Counted from the stretch's first letter, positions 44,338-56,867 are shown. The stretch is DNA of 64,000 bases from Neoceratodus forsteri (GCA_016271365.2 CM028132.1:1189891001-1189955000), one strand, 5' to 3'. A program made the numbers and translations. The notes: generated by a model from the sequence alone, not told the origin.

Positions 44338-46136
44338 TGTAACCCCCCTGCAAATGGGGGTTCCCAAAAGACTTCCAGGAGCTTGCTTGAATGCTCCAAG
44401 CCTGAATGGTGTTTGGCGTTTAAGCCATTTATCAGTGAGTGTTTTTAGAACCTCTGGTACTGTCTCTTTAAGAGCTGTCTGCTTGCAGACATAATTAGTT
44501 TGTATGGGGGACTGTGTGTTTCTTTGATTGAGTACCACTCGAGCTGCTGCCAATTCACTCCATTTTGCAGTCACTAGGAGTGCAAAGGAACCTATCTGAA
44601 AGATGTAACTGTTTGCCAGAAATCATTTAGAGTAATAATGAAATTACAGTTTGTCTAACCTGCTTTCTTTGCAGTCAGAACTGTGTCTGCCTAGTTCCCC
44701 ATTCTGGTTTTGAACTGCTGAACTGGACCAATCAGTGTGGGGTAAGCTAGCTCTAAAATGGTGCCTTGGACGAATCAGAACTTGGACTCATAATCTGAGC
44801 CAGCCACAAGAGGATTGTATGGGCAGTGACTCTGGGAGATGTAGTTTAGACTTCGCGCCTTTTGGACCAACAGGAGCAGTCTATTGTGAGTGACAGCCAA
44901 TCCAGTCAAGAACTGGGAGGAACTCAAAGGAAGTGCCCGGTTTTGTCTGTTGGAGTTTCGGTTGAGCTCTGGCAGTGAAGAAGGAAGGAGTCCTGTGCTT
45001 TTTCAGTGTGCAGTTTTAGTCGGGAAACGTGTGTAAGGCCCAGAGTTCCAGTCTGCAGCTTGTGTAACTGCTTGTTAGGACTGAATCCGTCCTGTGAAGA
45101 GAATCAAAGGATATCTGAAGAGTAGAAACCAGGCTCACCCTGTAGAAGACTGGAGAAATTGCTGAATTGCACTCGGTCTGTCAGGAACTGAATCTGCTGT
45201 GTGTTCTCCTGGGTATTGTGCAGTAATTGCGATCGGGATAGAGAAGCAGCCTGCCTGGTATAGTACTTTCTGTTTTACTATATAAATGTGTGAAGAGGCT
45301 TGTGTACCTCAAGTGAATCCTGCTGCCATTAAAGGACTTTTTGCCTGTTACTGTTCACCATATAAATGTGTGAAGAGGCTTGGTTAGCTCAAGTGAATCC
45401 TGCTGCCATTAAGGGACTTTTGCCTGTTGCAGTTTGCCATATAAATGTGTGAGGAGTCTCATGGAGCTCAAGAGTAGCCCTGCTGACATTGAAGGACCCT
45501 ATCTTGTTTGGAGGTCGTGAGTACTAATTCAGGGTCGCTCCCTGTTGAATTGCCACATTGAATCCAAATGGAACCACTGTACTGCTGACTGTTTAAACGA
45601 ATTTTTCTTTTCTCTGTGGGAAAGGGCCCCTACCAGCTGCCACGGTTTGGACTAGCCACTAGGGCTTGGGTACCCAGGGACAGTAACTGGTAGGGATAGG
45701 CCTGTGCACAGAGCCATAGGTAGATGAGTAAAGTGATAAGCTAATTAACCTGATTTCCCCTTGTCCTTGTTATATTCCCCCCTAAATAAATCCGAGCTGC
45801 TTGTTTCAGCAAAGTTATACTGCCTGAGGTATTTGTCTATGTTAAAGTATTGTACTGTGATTGTTGCACTGTATCTTATTTTACAGGAGGTCCCAGTGCC
45901 TGAACCAGCCCTGGGGTAAGTGATACTGTGAAGGTAATTTGATATATTGTGTGGGCCACTAGTGGGAAGAAAGGGGGGTTGCAGTGTCCCAGAGGGCTGT
46001 GACCAAGTAAGTTTAACTATTGCAAACCCTGACCTCTGGGTGGAGGCACCCGCCATTGGATCCAGGCCCCTCAACCTGTTAGTGGCAAATCAGGCAGGGG
46101 TAGTAGCCCCTGGGATAGCGCCATCTAGGGGTTACA
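44338..46136 (+). mobile_element. LTR-like element, copy 1 (1799 bp), probably a solo LTR
   Basis: It begins TGTAACCCCC and ends GGGGTTACA and is flanked by a 4-bp direct repeat TGAG (44334-44337 and 46137-46140). A second, inverted copy lies at 56868-58776; shared segments include caaatgggggttcc, gagcttgctt, ctttaagagctg, cttctttgcag, gggatag and ggcacc...cccctgggatagc. There is no retroviral coding sequence. TG...CA ends and 4-bp duplication fit a solo LTR of a gypsy-like or retroviral element; the 9-bp perfect terminal inversion also allows a non-autonomous DNA element. Confidence 0.75.
45281..45515 (+). repeat. Three tandem 80-bp repeats, each starting TATAAATG, inside the LTR-like element
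   Basis: Units start at 45281 (80 bp), 45361 (79 bp) and 45440 (shorter and diverged). Each begins tataaatgtgtgaagaggct or a close variant and includes gaatcctgctgccattaa and a gactttttgcctgtt end. If the element is an LTR, these could duplicate a TATA-containing promoter segment; that role is inference. Confidence 0.85.
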
Positions 46137-46439
46137 TGAGCAACCACACAACAACACATTGACTGATAAGTTTGGAGGAGGGGGGACAGGGAGATTCACT
46201 GTGTGACACATGAATGTGCACTGCTAATTAGGGTCCCACTAACCATCTGTGAAGTTAACAAGGATAAGAAAGATAGAGAGCAAGTCAGCTTGGTAAGTCT
46301 GCTGTACTGTACGGATCTGGTAATTGCGAATGCGCTGTGAAATACAAAGCTTTTATGGTACTGCGCTAATGTGCAGTCGCACTATTAAGTGGCACTGTAA
46401 TTACAAACACGATAATGAATGAACTGTTATGACAGTGAT

Positions 46440-47330
46440 CCTTGCCCAGCACCCTTTCCATGAAGAACTGTCTCCTTACCTCCTTCCTGAATCCCCCCCC
46501 CCAATCTGAGACTGTGCCCTCTCATGTCCCTTCCTCTTCTTAATTGGAAGATCCCCTCTGTTCGAGTCTTATTTTGGCCTTTCAAGTACTTAAAAGTCTC
46601 AATCATGTCCCCCTATCCCTCCTCTCCTCCAAGGAATACATACCTAGCTCACTCAGCCTTTCTTTGTAGGGCTTGCCCTCCAATCTCCGGATCATCTTTG
46701 TTGCTCTACACTGCACCCCCTCCAGCAATCTGACATCCTTCTTCAGGTACGGGCGCTGGAACTGCACGCAGTACTCCAGGTGCAGCCTGACCAGGGACCT
46801 GTACAGGGGGAGGATTACCTCCCAATTTCTGGAGGAGATTCCCCTTGCTATGCACCCCAGCGTCTTGTTGGCCTCCGCTGCTGCCTTCCTACACTGAGCA
46901 GAGTTGTTAATGCTCCCCATTATAACTACCCCAGCTCCTTTTTCTCCACGGTGCTACCCAACTGTACCCCCTCCCAGCTGATAGTCCTTCCACAGGTTCT
47001 TTGCTCCGAAGTGCATTACCTTGCACTTCTCGGCATTGAACCCCAGCTGCCATGTTTCTGACCATTTCTGCAGTTTAGTTAGGTCATCCTGTAGCCCCTT
47101 CCATTCCATCAACCACCGCCACCACTTTGGTGTCGTCTGCAAACAAACTGATCTTACTTCGGATCCCATGTGAGATATCAGCTATGAAAAACCTGAACAA
47201 CACCAGCCCCAGCACCATTCCCCGTGACACCATGCTTGTCACTGCCCTCAATGCTGAGAGTTCCCCTCCCACTACCACCCTCTGCTGCCTACCTCTTAGC
47301 CAATTTGTTATCCATTTACAGCCAGGTGGC
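46440..47330 (-). pseudogene. CR1-type LINE fragment, antisense
   Basis: Minus-strand pieces: KWITNWLRGRQQRVVV and SLFADDTKVV (RT motif region with the ADD box) in 47428-47084; FNAEKCKVMHFG in 47169-46954; then KTLGCIARGISSRNWEVILP, LYRSLVRLHLEYCVQF and RLEGKPYKERLSELGMYSLE in 46920-46603. The 3' UTR runs toward 46440. The fragment lacks the endonuclease and most of the RT and has several frame changes. Confidence 0.88.
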
Positions 47331-47912
47331 ACAGTGTTGGGAGCCAGCTTGCTGTTCGAGTTACCTGAGCTTGGGAATGGGCTAAGGTTGCCTGGGACTA
47401 ACCAGGGAAGGAGCAACAAGCACCCCATTGGACAGCTCTCGTCCTTTGGGGGATTCTGTTCTCTGCTGTTTTACTGCCACCCAGGTGTCGGGGGATGTTG
47501 CGGATGCCCATGTGTGCTTGTTTACAACTGCGCATGCACACAGCACATCATTGTATGCTGGCAGTGCCTTTGGGAGAAATGGTAGAAAAAATAAAAAAAA
47601 TGAAGCCCTGATGATGCTGTCAGGGCACAGGCTGCTGTTGCTGTAACCTCTTGCTGTTCTGTCACCACCATGCCCACCGTGGTCTCCATCAGACTCAGTC
47701 AGGAAATAAAATTACTATATCAACTTTCTTGTCCATGGTTCTTCTGCAGTGGTCCAAAGCCTTATCTGCATTTAGAACAATCTGCAATGTTGGTTCTTCC
47801 CCATACGTGGTCAGCACTGTCTGTGCCAGGTTGTTTCTGCCACTAGTGCTTTGGCCTTCTGCTACTTTCTGCCTTGTGGGCCTGCCAGGATTTGTCTCTT
47901 TTGGATGCCCCC

Positions 47913-47947
<35 letters not shown>

Positions 47948-50285
47948 GCTTCTCTTTCTCCAGTAACAAAAAGCTGATCAAGATGTTCCTTTAGTGAAAA
48001 TCTAGAAGTCTGTTATAGTATGAAGTCTGTTTAGACAAGTTCGCAAAAGGAATTTTATTTTGCCACCTCACTTTTCCACCAGTAACTGCACTACATTGGG
48101 CTCCACAGCTGCCCATCATACACCACCACATCACTCCAAGCTGTTGATGGACACCAAACTGACCACCAGCCAATTCAGCATCTAGAGGCCGATTTGTCCC
48201 TGCTAGGGTCCTCCCCTGACCTGGTGAAGGTGCGCATCTGATTCTCCTGACTCCTCTGTTTCTGACTTGTCCCTGGCAGGAGCCTCTCCTGACCAAGAGG
48301 AGGAGTACATACAAATATGTAGGTGCTGGTTGGAAGGGTCCTGATGGCTCGCTGGAGGGCTGCTTATGTAGGGAGTGATTATGGCCACCATTTGCCATTG
48401 TGGCATTTGCATTGCTTTTCCAAAGTCCTTCTTCCTACAATCCTGCGCATGCTCATGGCTGGCCTGGGGCAGTGCCTGATGAAGTGTGGAGATCCACATC
48501 ATTAACAGCACCTTCTCCATGCCACCAATAGGAGTCACTGTAACAGCAGTCCAACATGCTCCCCCCTCCCCCCGCCCCCGAAGATGCTCTGGAGACCTCC
48601 CTGAAGACCTGGGCTCAGAGCGTGAAACCAGGTCAGACTCAACCCCATGCCAGAACAGTCACCCATCGCTGGAAAGTCTTTTAATGATAAATCAGTTGCC
48701 CCCTGTTGGTAGCTTACTGGTGTTTTTAAAACATGTGCTCGGTTATCTTTAAATTTGAATTAGATGAAAGCGGTTTGTGCTTTTTGATAATTTTTTTAGC
48801 ATGTGTTACGCAATGTTAGTAGATGTGCCTTTTTTTATATTGGTGGCCAGCAAGTTTCCCTCCTTCCCCCAGCTTTCCTCCTCCGTCTCTTCTCTAAAGG
48901 GCCTTCTAAGGTTCTCCTCTGAACCCTCCTGCTCCTGCCACCCTTTCACTGCTGCTGAATTGGTTTTCTCGGCCCTGTAGTCTATTTGCATCTTTGCCTC
49001 AACCCACCACACCTCTGAGCTGGCCACAGCTGGGGAATTTTATCATCGTGTGCACATTCTGCTAAGTTCCACTTTGACCCTTGACACTCCTGTCCCTGTG
49101 CAGTGCCTACAGTATCCTTCTCCATGTCCCTCAATTGAGATGCACTACCCAGCATGCCTGGCTCCCGACTTTAGCATTCTGAGTCTGCTCCTGAACCAAA
49201 CTCGGGTCACCAGCTACAAAGTGCAGTGCATTCCCACTGGGGCATTGTGACCCTTTTTTGAGGGTTTTATTTGTTTATTTTTTAACTGCTTTATAAGCAT
49301 ACCAACCCTTTAGGGCTTGCATTGGTGTTCTAATAACCACACTTCTTGGATGGTAGAAGGCACTCAGTCTTGCCTTATGCCTCCCAGCCCACCCAGGGTA
49401 TGTGGGTTATTACAGCATAACTGCATGCCCAGTCATGGTTTGTTAATTACTTGAAGTCTCTGTTAAAACTACTTTGCTGTTCATGCAGATAAGCAGCTCA
49501 GAATGACTAGCGCAATTAGCGTGAGGACTTTAAATCTTTTTAAAGAAAAAGGTTAACAGGAAGGGCCCCCTCTGATAACTTTATTTCAATAAATTTACAC
49601 TTTCCTCCATTAAGCTTATTTTCAGGAGTCCCATTTGCAAGTGTAGTTCTGCTTTTAAAATGTTTAACAATCTTAAGTGCTCCATTAGGCTCACAATGAA
49701 GAGTGACTGTGAAGTTCATTACATGCATTTGGAAGTGATAAAAAAAAAAAAAAAAAACCTTACAGGGACCCTGCATTAGTTTGATTATTTTTCTCTAAGT
49801 TATCCTTGCAATGAATGTATCTGATGAACTTCACAGACAATGAATTGCAGACTGCTGGTGGGAAGTGATACTAGTATGTCCCCGGATAGACAGAGAAATA
49901 GTGGAACTGGGAACAGCTGAAAAGCCATGATCATTCATGAAGTAATTAATGTGAGTTAAAATTTCCCTTACTCAGAACTAACTTGGAACAGAAAAATACT
50001 TTTATTGTTTATTGAAATTCATACAAATTGCATCTCAAAATGATGCTGCACAGTCAACATGTTTCCTTTTCGCTCCCTTGTTACCAAATTCTCTGTTTAG
50101 AAAGCTTTTTATAGCGATACTCCTGACCTTAGGATTCCCCTGCTGAGATGTTTATTTTGCACAGTCCTGATTGTGTGTCAGTGTACAGTTTGTAAATCGG
50201 AATGGTACTGGTAGTAGTTTTATCATATTTTTTTTCTGATGTCACCATTGGGTTAATCTTATTATGTATAGTTGCTGGACCTTAT
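47331..50285. other. No gene recognised
   Basis: Mostly unassigned sequence. It contains a (TC)n run at 47910-47956, an A19 run at 49740-49757 and several short open frames in the GC-rich 48000-48650 stretch that I could not identify. A decayed DNA-transposon gene on the minus strand there is possible but not supported. Confidence 0.4.
47910..47956. repeat. (TC)n simple repeat
   Basis: Pyrimidine dinucleotide run with one CG interruption. Confidence 0.95.
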
Positions 50286-50630
50286 GGGCTGGATTTTCAA
50301 AACGTGGCACAGGGCTTACGTAAAGCCCTGCACCGCGACACTTAGGTTTTGTCAGTGTGCCAAACTCCCTCGCCACATCCGCACCTGATTTTACAACCTC
50401 GGGCACAGTTTCTACGATTTACGGCAGCTTGCGCCAAATATCCATGCGAACGCCAGAAAGGCTTCAGGACTGCTGCAGGCAAGACCACAAAAAGTTGGTC
50501 TGACTTGCAGCAATACACCCACAGGATAGAAAATCCCGATTGCCAGCCAGGAGAATACCGCAAGCCCCATGTGTCATATGTTCGGCGTACGAAGGCCTGC
50601 AGCCTTCTTGGAGGTTTGAAAATCATGCCC
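50286..50630. mobile_element. PIF/Harbinger-like MITE, 345 bp
   Basis: It starts GGGCTGGATTTTCAAAAC and ends AGGTTTGAAAATCATGCCC, giving a terminal inverted repeat of about 17 bp with two mismatches. TAT flanks both ends (50283-50285 and 50631-50633), a 3-bp duplication as in PIF/Harbinger. The inside is GC-rich without a recognisable gene, and open frames on both strands are composition effects. Confidence 0.7.
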
Positions 50631-51009
50631 TATGACTAAATATTTTGTCTTGTTCTTTACATACATGATACATACGTCTGATTTTTCTTTACTTGGTTCT
50701 GCTGGTATTATATGCTGTAGGCATCCTTATGGTTTGGGCAGTACTGGAAAATGGTCCCTGAAACCAGTGCACCCACCAAGTGAACAATAAATAAAAAAAA
50801 TAAATTAAAATAAAAACAAAAAGAAAACTACAGAATAGAATTATTAAAAACTATAAAATGTAAACCCTAAAATATATTTTACACGAATATTTTACTTGGT
50901 ACATATGTTGTTAGATACAAGGTAGTTTCAGCATCATGTTATTGAGTGATGGTCAGATATTCAATTAAATACATTTGAAATGTAATTAAATTGAGAGAGA
51001 TGACATTAG

Positions 51010-52554
51010 GGCCTCCATATTCAAAGGAGATGCGCGGCACAACCCGGCGGAAAAGGGAGATGCACCATGTAACTCCAGCAATGCACCGCAGTGCGATATT
51101 CAGTGAGGGGAGACGGACTGCCCAAAAGCAAATGGGCCATGGCCCAAACATAATGTGTGCAGCCCAAGTAGAGGGGGCATTCCCATAAATATGTCCCGCA
51201 TTGGCATATTCATTGGGAATATGCCCTGCAATGGCTGACAATGTGCCACGCAGAGATAGGCAGCAAAAAGCTGGCCTAAATCAGCCAGCCACCCACAGGC
51301 AGGCTACTGAAGTGCAGGCTGGTGCATGGCAGCCTGCCTGCCACAGCAGTCTAGTGGCTTTCCCTCCCCTATCCCCATACCTACCATACAGCCCACCCAA
51401 TCCCTGTGCCACAGAGTAGGGATCCCCCCCTTGCTTGATCCCTGTTCAATGTTGAGGAATCCACCCACCCCTGTCCCACAGTATAGGGACACCCACCCAT
51501 GCCTGATCCCAGACCATATGTGTGAGACACCCCCACCTGGCCCCAGTCCCTGAAAGCAAGGGGTATATACACACACCCCACCATGCCCCTACCCCAATGA
51601 CTGCAGTTAGTGGTGCCTCCCCCCCATTTCTGTAGTGTAGCAGCCACCCGCCCCATCAGGACTGGACCCCCGATCCCTAAACCCACCCCCACCCCACTGG
51701 AGCCAGCGACTGGCACAGCCCTCCGCTCATCACTACGGCCAGCCGCCGACTGAACAGTCTGGAAAAAGCACTAGATAGAATACGTATTCAACCAGTGAGT
51801 GCGTATTCAGAACAGTGCAGTTCCCAGACTGTGCAGTCAGCGGCTGGTCGTGGTGGTGAGTGGAGAGCTGTGCCAGTCATCTGCACGGGAGGAGGGGGGT
51901 TGTGGGGAGGGGGATACTGCCTGCCAGGGATGGTGGGGGGACACTATACTATGGAATGAGGGGACAGGTTATTCTCGATGATGGCTGTTGTTGCATGACA
52001 GGGGTGATGGGGAGATATTTGTGTCAGAGCTGCAGAACGTGCAGAGATCGGGGGTCTTGGCACACCAGCAGGGGTCATTCTATGCCTATAATGTAAATGT
52101 GGATCTGGTGGGGGGGGGTGGTATACATGGCTTCTGGGGTGTTTTACTGCAGTCGCAGCCTGTGTGCGGCTTGGGTGTGTGTGGGGGGATGCGCATAGCC
52201 TGGCACATCCAGCTGGGCACAGGCATGCAGATGGGCCCATAATGGGCATGCATGGGGGCCATTTGCACCATGCATGCCTAATGGGCTCATTTGCATACCC
52301 TGGCTGAATATTGCTTTTGGGGGATCAGCGCATCTCCCATAGATGGCATTTAGCCCATCCCCGGGATGTGCTGGGCGCATTGGCAGCTGTCCACCTTTTG
52401 CGCCACCCACCTGGTCTGCAATATTCATACAGGATGCACAATCCGCTTGGCTCATGCATCATGTTTGAATATTGCAGTCAGTTGCGCTGGTCCATCTTGT
52501 TGGGCGGTGCATCTGGTTGTGCCGCGCATCTCCCCACAGCTGAGTATGGGGGCC
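51010..52554. mobile_element. Large fold-back element, 1.5 kb, PIF/Harbinger-like ends
   Basis: The ends are GGCCTCCATATTC and TGAGTATGGGGGCC, each next to TAG (51007-51009 and 52555-52557). Just inside, gagatgcgcggcacaacc pairs with ggttgtgccgcgcatctcc. Toward the centre, about 51700-51770 pairs with 51825-51880 (cgactgaacagtctgg / ccagactgtgcagtcagcgg). Pairing blocks at both the ends and the middle suggest that the element is one long imperfect palindrome. The many overlapping open frames match nothing and follow from GC content. Confidence 0.72.
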
Positions 52555-52929
52555 TAGGAGTTTAAGTCAAATGAGAAAAAATAGGTTTCTAGGTGAGATT
52601 TAAAAAGCAAGGGCCGAGTACAAAATTGAATGCAGTAACAAAAGATTAAATGAAAACTGTGATAAAAAGAATGTGCACGGGGGCACAAAGTGGTGTTAGC
52701 AAGTCCCTAACCTGTTTATGATTGTAAATGCCCCTTCAGTATCTTGGACTAGCAGTCTTCACTAAGATTTAGAGACGTAGTTTATAGATTGGCTGCTACG
52801 GCATTTATTTTATTGATTAGACCCTTTATTATACAGTGCAGTCAGTTTCATTACTGGGTAGCCTGTTCTACCCACCACTGTGCCATTTGTTTGTTTATTG
52901 GTTAGCTCTTGCTTTCAGAGAGAAAGGAT

Positions 52930-53205
52930 GCAACACTGTATATAATGTATGGTAGAACATTGTTATTTCCAAATATCTATCTTTTCACAGGGTTGTTGTT
53001 CCCTCGATGCAACATCACAGTGTTGTCATACCATCGTGGGTACGTCACATCGATGGTACAACAACAGGGATCGCTCTGCACATGCACGCTGCACAAACTG
53101 CCGGCCTTATGAAACGGTCACGGCAGTGAGAGCTTAACCCAGAACAGAGCGGCGGTGTTTGAAATAACTTAAAATTAAGGAACCGGGGACCATGCACTAT
53201 AAGAT
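52930..53205. mobile_element. Possible fold-back MITE
   Basis: An inner hairpin pairs tgttgtcataccatcg with cgatggtacaacaacag (about 53013-53075). Outer sequence shares tatataatgtatggt at 52938 and accatgcactataagatata at 53188, which resemble family M ends (17812, 19172, 30643). The outer limits are uncertain. Confidence 0.45.
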
Positions 53206-53212
53206 ATAATGT

Positions 53213-53520
53213 ATTTATTTATTTATTTATTTGCTTTTGTTTACCGGGTAAGTCACACTAGACAGCCAAGTGCCTATTTTCAGGTGAGACCCAGGAGAGT
53301 TACAGACTTGAATTTACAGGTACAGTGACGAATACAACTTTTACATACAGTGAGATATCAGGATACATAGAAGAATGACAACCAGTAAAAAACACAGGAG
53401 CCCGGGGGGGAGGTTACAGACGACCCGGGAGAGTTAAGAGCTAGAGCATACATAAACAGTGAGTGAGTCAATTTACATACAATGGGAGAGCAGATGATAC
53501 CAGTTATGGTAATCCATTTA
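53213..53520 (-). repeat. Interspersed repeat family A, antisense copy 3
   Basis: After four ATTT units come ttgtttaccgggtaagtcac and ccaagtgcctattttcaggt, the phrases shared with the copies at 8903 and 15885. The remainder is A-rich and non-coding. Confidence 0.5.
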
Positions 53521-53689
53521 GTCATTGCTTGACCAGTTGTCAGGAGAAGTAAAGTGCAGTGGGCCTAATGACTGAGAGGCCCCCCCATGCCAGCACGTAA
53601 TTGTGGGGGGCTCTGAGGTGCATGGACAAGTGGAGGGGCCCTTCAGGAAGTTCCAAAGGAAGTTTTAAATTCAGGATGGGAGGGGGTGG

Positions 53690-53846
53690 ACCAATGGTCC
53701 GCGATCGGCAACAAAACGTGTACTGTCATCTCAAGGTTACCAAGATGACCGAAACCTCTCGAGCTTCACTCTCGAGGTTTAAATGGTCATCATGGCAACC
53801 TCTTGATGGCTACACATGTTTGTTACCTATGACGGACCATACATTA
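53690..53846. mobile_element. Fold-back MITE, about 157 bp
   Basis: caatggtccgcgatcggcaa and cagtcttacctatgacggac-like ends (ttacctatgacggaccatac) face each other. Inside, caaggttaccaagatgacc pairs with ggtcatcatggcaacctctt, and the centre cctctcgagcttcactctcgagg is a perfect small hairpin. The centre is close to that of the MITE at 30643. Confidence 0.6.
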
Positions 53847-54079
53847 TCCTCTATGTTTTTTGCTATAAAATAATTTGTGGTTAAAAATCAATTGATGCCC
53901 TCTGGGGAAGACAGCTCATAATAAGAAGCTGCCTGCCCAAAGACTTAATAGAACACTTTGAAAATCTTTTGAAACAGGGATTATTTGGATATTTAATGTA
54001 TTACCATGTCCGCAATGTTTCCTTGTTCAGCCCAGCCTTTATATGAGTTTATCTACATTTGCAAGTAATTGTACATGTA

Positions 54080-54361
54080 CAGTGGTGTCCTCCAGGATGA
54101 AACCCAATTCTGCAGCATTTTGTAGCACTCTGCAGAATGCTGCAGCAGACCTACTGAATAAAGCAATGTCATTTCAATGACAATGAGTCTCTTTTGTCAT
54201 TCAGGAAAATGTGACACTGCCAGGATGAAGTGAATGCCACAGTTTCCTGCATGACAAAAGGGATTAATTGCCATTGAAATTACATTGCTTTATTCAGTAA
54301 GTCTGCTGCAGCATACAGCAGAGTGCTATAAAAGTGGGTTTCATCCTGGGGGACGCCACTG
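54080..54361. mobile_element. Tc1/mariner-type MITE, 282 bp
   Basis: Ends CAGTGGTGTCCTCCAGGATG and CATCCTGGGGGACGCCACTG with TA on both sides (54078-54079 and 54362-54363). The inner arms also pair: gctgcagcagacctactgaa against ttcagtaagtctgctgcagc. It is non-coding. Confidence 0.82.
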
Positions 54362-54399
54362 TAAAGGGGACTGTTTTACCTCCTTTGCATGTATAATTA

Positions 54400-56299
54400 C
54401 CTACAAATATAAATAAACAGATATAAAGGCCATCACTGACCCAACACCTATTGGATGCCTATTAGTTATATAGCAGCCCCTTCCCTACTTCGCGTCATCA
54501 TAATGCCATTTTTAAGGGCGACGCTGCAGCTTACGATCAGTGGCTTGGCTGAGCAAGGAGGTATTGTCAACAAGGTAATAAACTAAATGTCTTAATAATC
54601 CCCTTGTTAAAAAACTCAAAAAAAGTGGCTCTATTAGATCCTCGGGCAGGCAGGTTCTTGTCATGAGCTGCCTGCCCTGAGGGCATATTCATGTGAGCAG
54701 CTCTTTAAGTCCCAGAGTATTTTAAAACTTTTGTAATCTTTAAGACCCTTTATTGCAGGCTTTGTTCAGCAGATATTGCCATATATCAATGAAGAAACCT
54801 AGGTCTAGATTTGGTTTATTATCCCTCGGCTATTCAGTCCCCCATACGTGGTCTGTTTTGCAAGATACTTTCAAATTGAAGATTCTGATATGAGTAAGAG
54901 TTTAACATGTTGTCCTTTGTATTCTTGATGCAATTGTCACCAGTAGTAGCTGTATAGGAATGAGATATATACTTTTGTGAATTGTGACTGTTGTCTGATA
55001 TTTTATTTTTAATTTTATTTTGAAAAGTTTCACCAGGAAACGCATACTGAGCTACAATAGCTCGTTTCCAGATGCATTCTGGGGCATATGGTATATACAT
55101 GCCTATAAGTTGACCTCACATATAAATCAACCCCCTCTTACCTTGACAATTGTAGCAAAATTATAGATGTCATTTTGCTGCCCAAGTTGGACAGAAAAAT
55201 CTGCTTTATTACCAACATAAGGCATGGAATCCGTCTTTGTGGCCAGAACTGGACACAAAATCAGGTCACGCATTTGCAGAAATGGTTTACCATTGTAAAC
55301 CTGCAGACTGGTTGATCTTGCAGATAAGGCGAATCCTCCTTCTTGGAGATCTGTTTGACGTGAGTATATACAATAATATGTTTATGTACTCTGTGTGTGA
55401 AGATGCAATTGTAAAAGATCATTGCCCGCAAATTGCTCTCCTAAGCAAGTGTGATTTGATTTTCAGGAAGGGGCCATGATTTTCTTACCATAATTTCCTA
55501 AAGTTCTTTCTTGTGTATTTTCTCATCTTCCACAAACACAAGGGGTTTCAGAACTGATGAAATTTAGAATATTTTTACTGAAAGAAGACATCATGGGCTA
55601 CTTGTCTTAGTTTTCCAGGGTTCTTTTCAGCAATCTGTATTTTCTTTATTTCTACAAAGAGAGTTGATCACAGAGTAACGTTGGAAATACTTAGTTTTCA
55701 TTTAGTAAGATAAATTCAGAGGGCTATGGTTGTCATGTGGCATGCAGATTGGCTGGCTACCTTATAAGACAGATTTGCATTTCTGCATCTCCCTTTTTCA
55801 TCAAATGGGTGCAGTGGTAGAGTATAAAAAATTGTCATGTTTGGTGACCATGTGACCACTAGATTAAAATATTTAGTAATCAGAATCCAGGAAATTGTGG
55901 CCTTTTTATGCCATTGTACAGTGTAGCCATTCAAATCCTAGTGGTGTCATGATTAGCATTTGGCCAAAGTTGATTAGCAATTACCAAAAATTGATATTTT
56001 TGCTCAAAACCCCATATATTGCTCTGTATTGATAAAATACACGTTTACACACATTTCTGAGACTGATACCTGTTTTATTTAGCCATTTCCAGTGAAATAC
56101 AGCAATTGGGCAGCAGCACATACATTTTAAGAGCCAAGATAAGATGTCTGCCGAAGCAGACCGTGAATTTGTGAGCGTGATCGTAACCGGGAGTTGTGAG
56201 AAATTAAACATAAATTTAAAATGAACCCCTGCCCCAGCATAAAAACTCTACCTGGGATCGTGATTGACCACACAGTAACCAACAAGGATTGGGTGCAAT
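54400..56299. other. No gene recognised
   Basis: Unassigned sequence. An open frame at 55237-55479 (80 codons) has no motif I know. Phrases such as tataagttgacctcacatat at 55106 resemble ends of DNA transposons, but no matching partner was found. Confidence 0.4.
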
Positions 56300-56867
56300 C
56301 TATTTGCTACTCTTCTTCACCAGGCGTGTAACCAGTAATTCTGGCCTGTTTTGGGGGGGGGCCGGGTAGGACCTGGATGTGGTCCACCATCCGCAGCTGC
56401 CAAATCACCAGGATGTCTTGGTTTAGCACTAAAAATATGTCTACAGCCCTGTCTGGGTTGAATTCAGCTGGAAGGGGGCCCTGCTTTTTAATGTGAATCA
56501 ATGTTTCTACAGTATCCTCTGCCAGACTTGCTCTTCAACCAGTTTTTACCTTGTTCATAGTTGAAAAACACCTTTCTACAATTGCATTAGACACAGGAAA
56601 TACTCTCAACACATTGACAAACTTCAACAGATTTGGATAAGAATTTTGGAAAGCACATGCCAGCTTTGACCAAATAGCAGAGGCAGAAAGATTGATGAGA
56701 TTGGTTTGAGCAAAAATCTTAAACTCTTGCCATTCTGCAAGTAGCAGAGTGCTGTCACAGTCAGGCTGCAAAAGTTCTGAAAAGTGGTCAACTACTGCAG
56801 TAATGTTACTGTTACCATACAACTCCAGTTCCTTTCTGTCTGCAGCTGGCCAAATTCTGGTATCTAA
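56300..56867 (-). pseudogene. hAT transposase, C-terminal dimerisation region
   Basis: The minus strand encodes LDTRIWPAADRKELELYGNS right after the LTR-like insert, then SKLACAFQNSYPNLLKFVNV and VFPVSNAIVERCFSTMNKVK, the hallmark hAT C-terminal motif (P-x-S-x-A-x-x-E-R-x-F-S). A TGA follows where Trp is expected, after which the frame continues with RASLAEDTVETLIHIKKQGP and FNPDRAVDIFLV. Confidence 0.9.

Noticed and set aside
44338..46136. A complete endogenous retrovirus between the two LTR-like copies
   Set aside because: The copies are in opposite orientation and the DNA between them is CR1, MITEs and a hAT gene, with no gag, pol or env sequence.
51201..52565. Many overlapping 60-110-codon frames on both strands
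   Set aside because: They lie in a GC-rich palindromic element, occur in mirrored positions and contain no known motif.
55237..55479. 80-codon open frame as the next SEMA5 exon
   Set aside because: The translation has no semaphorin motif, and the expected Glu-Trp and Cys pattern is absent.
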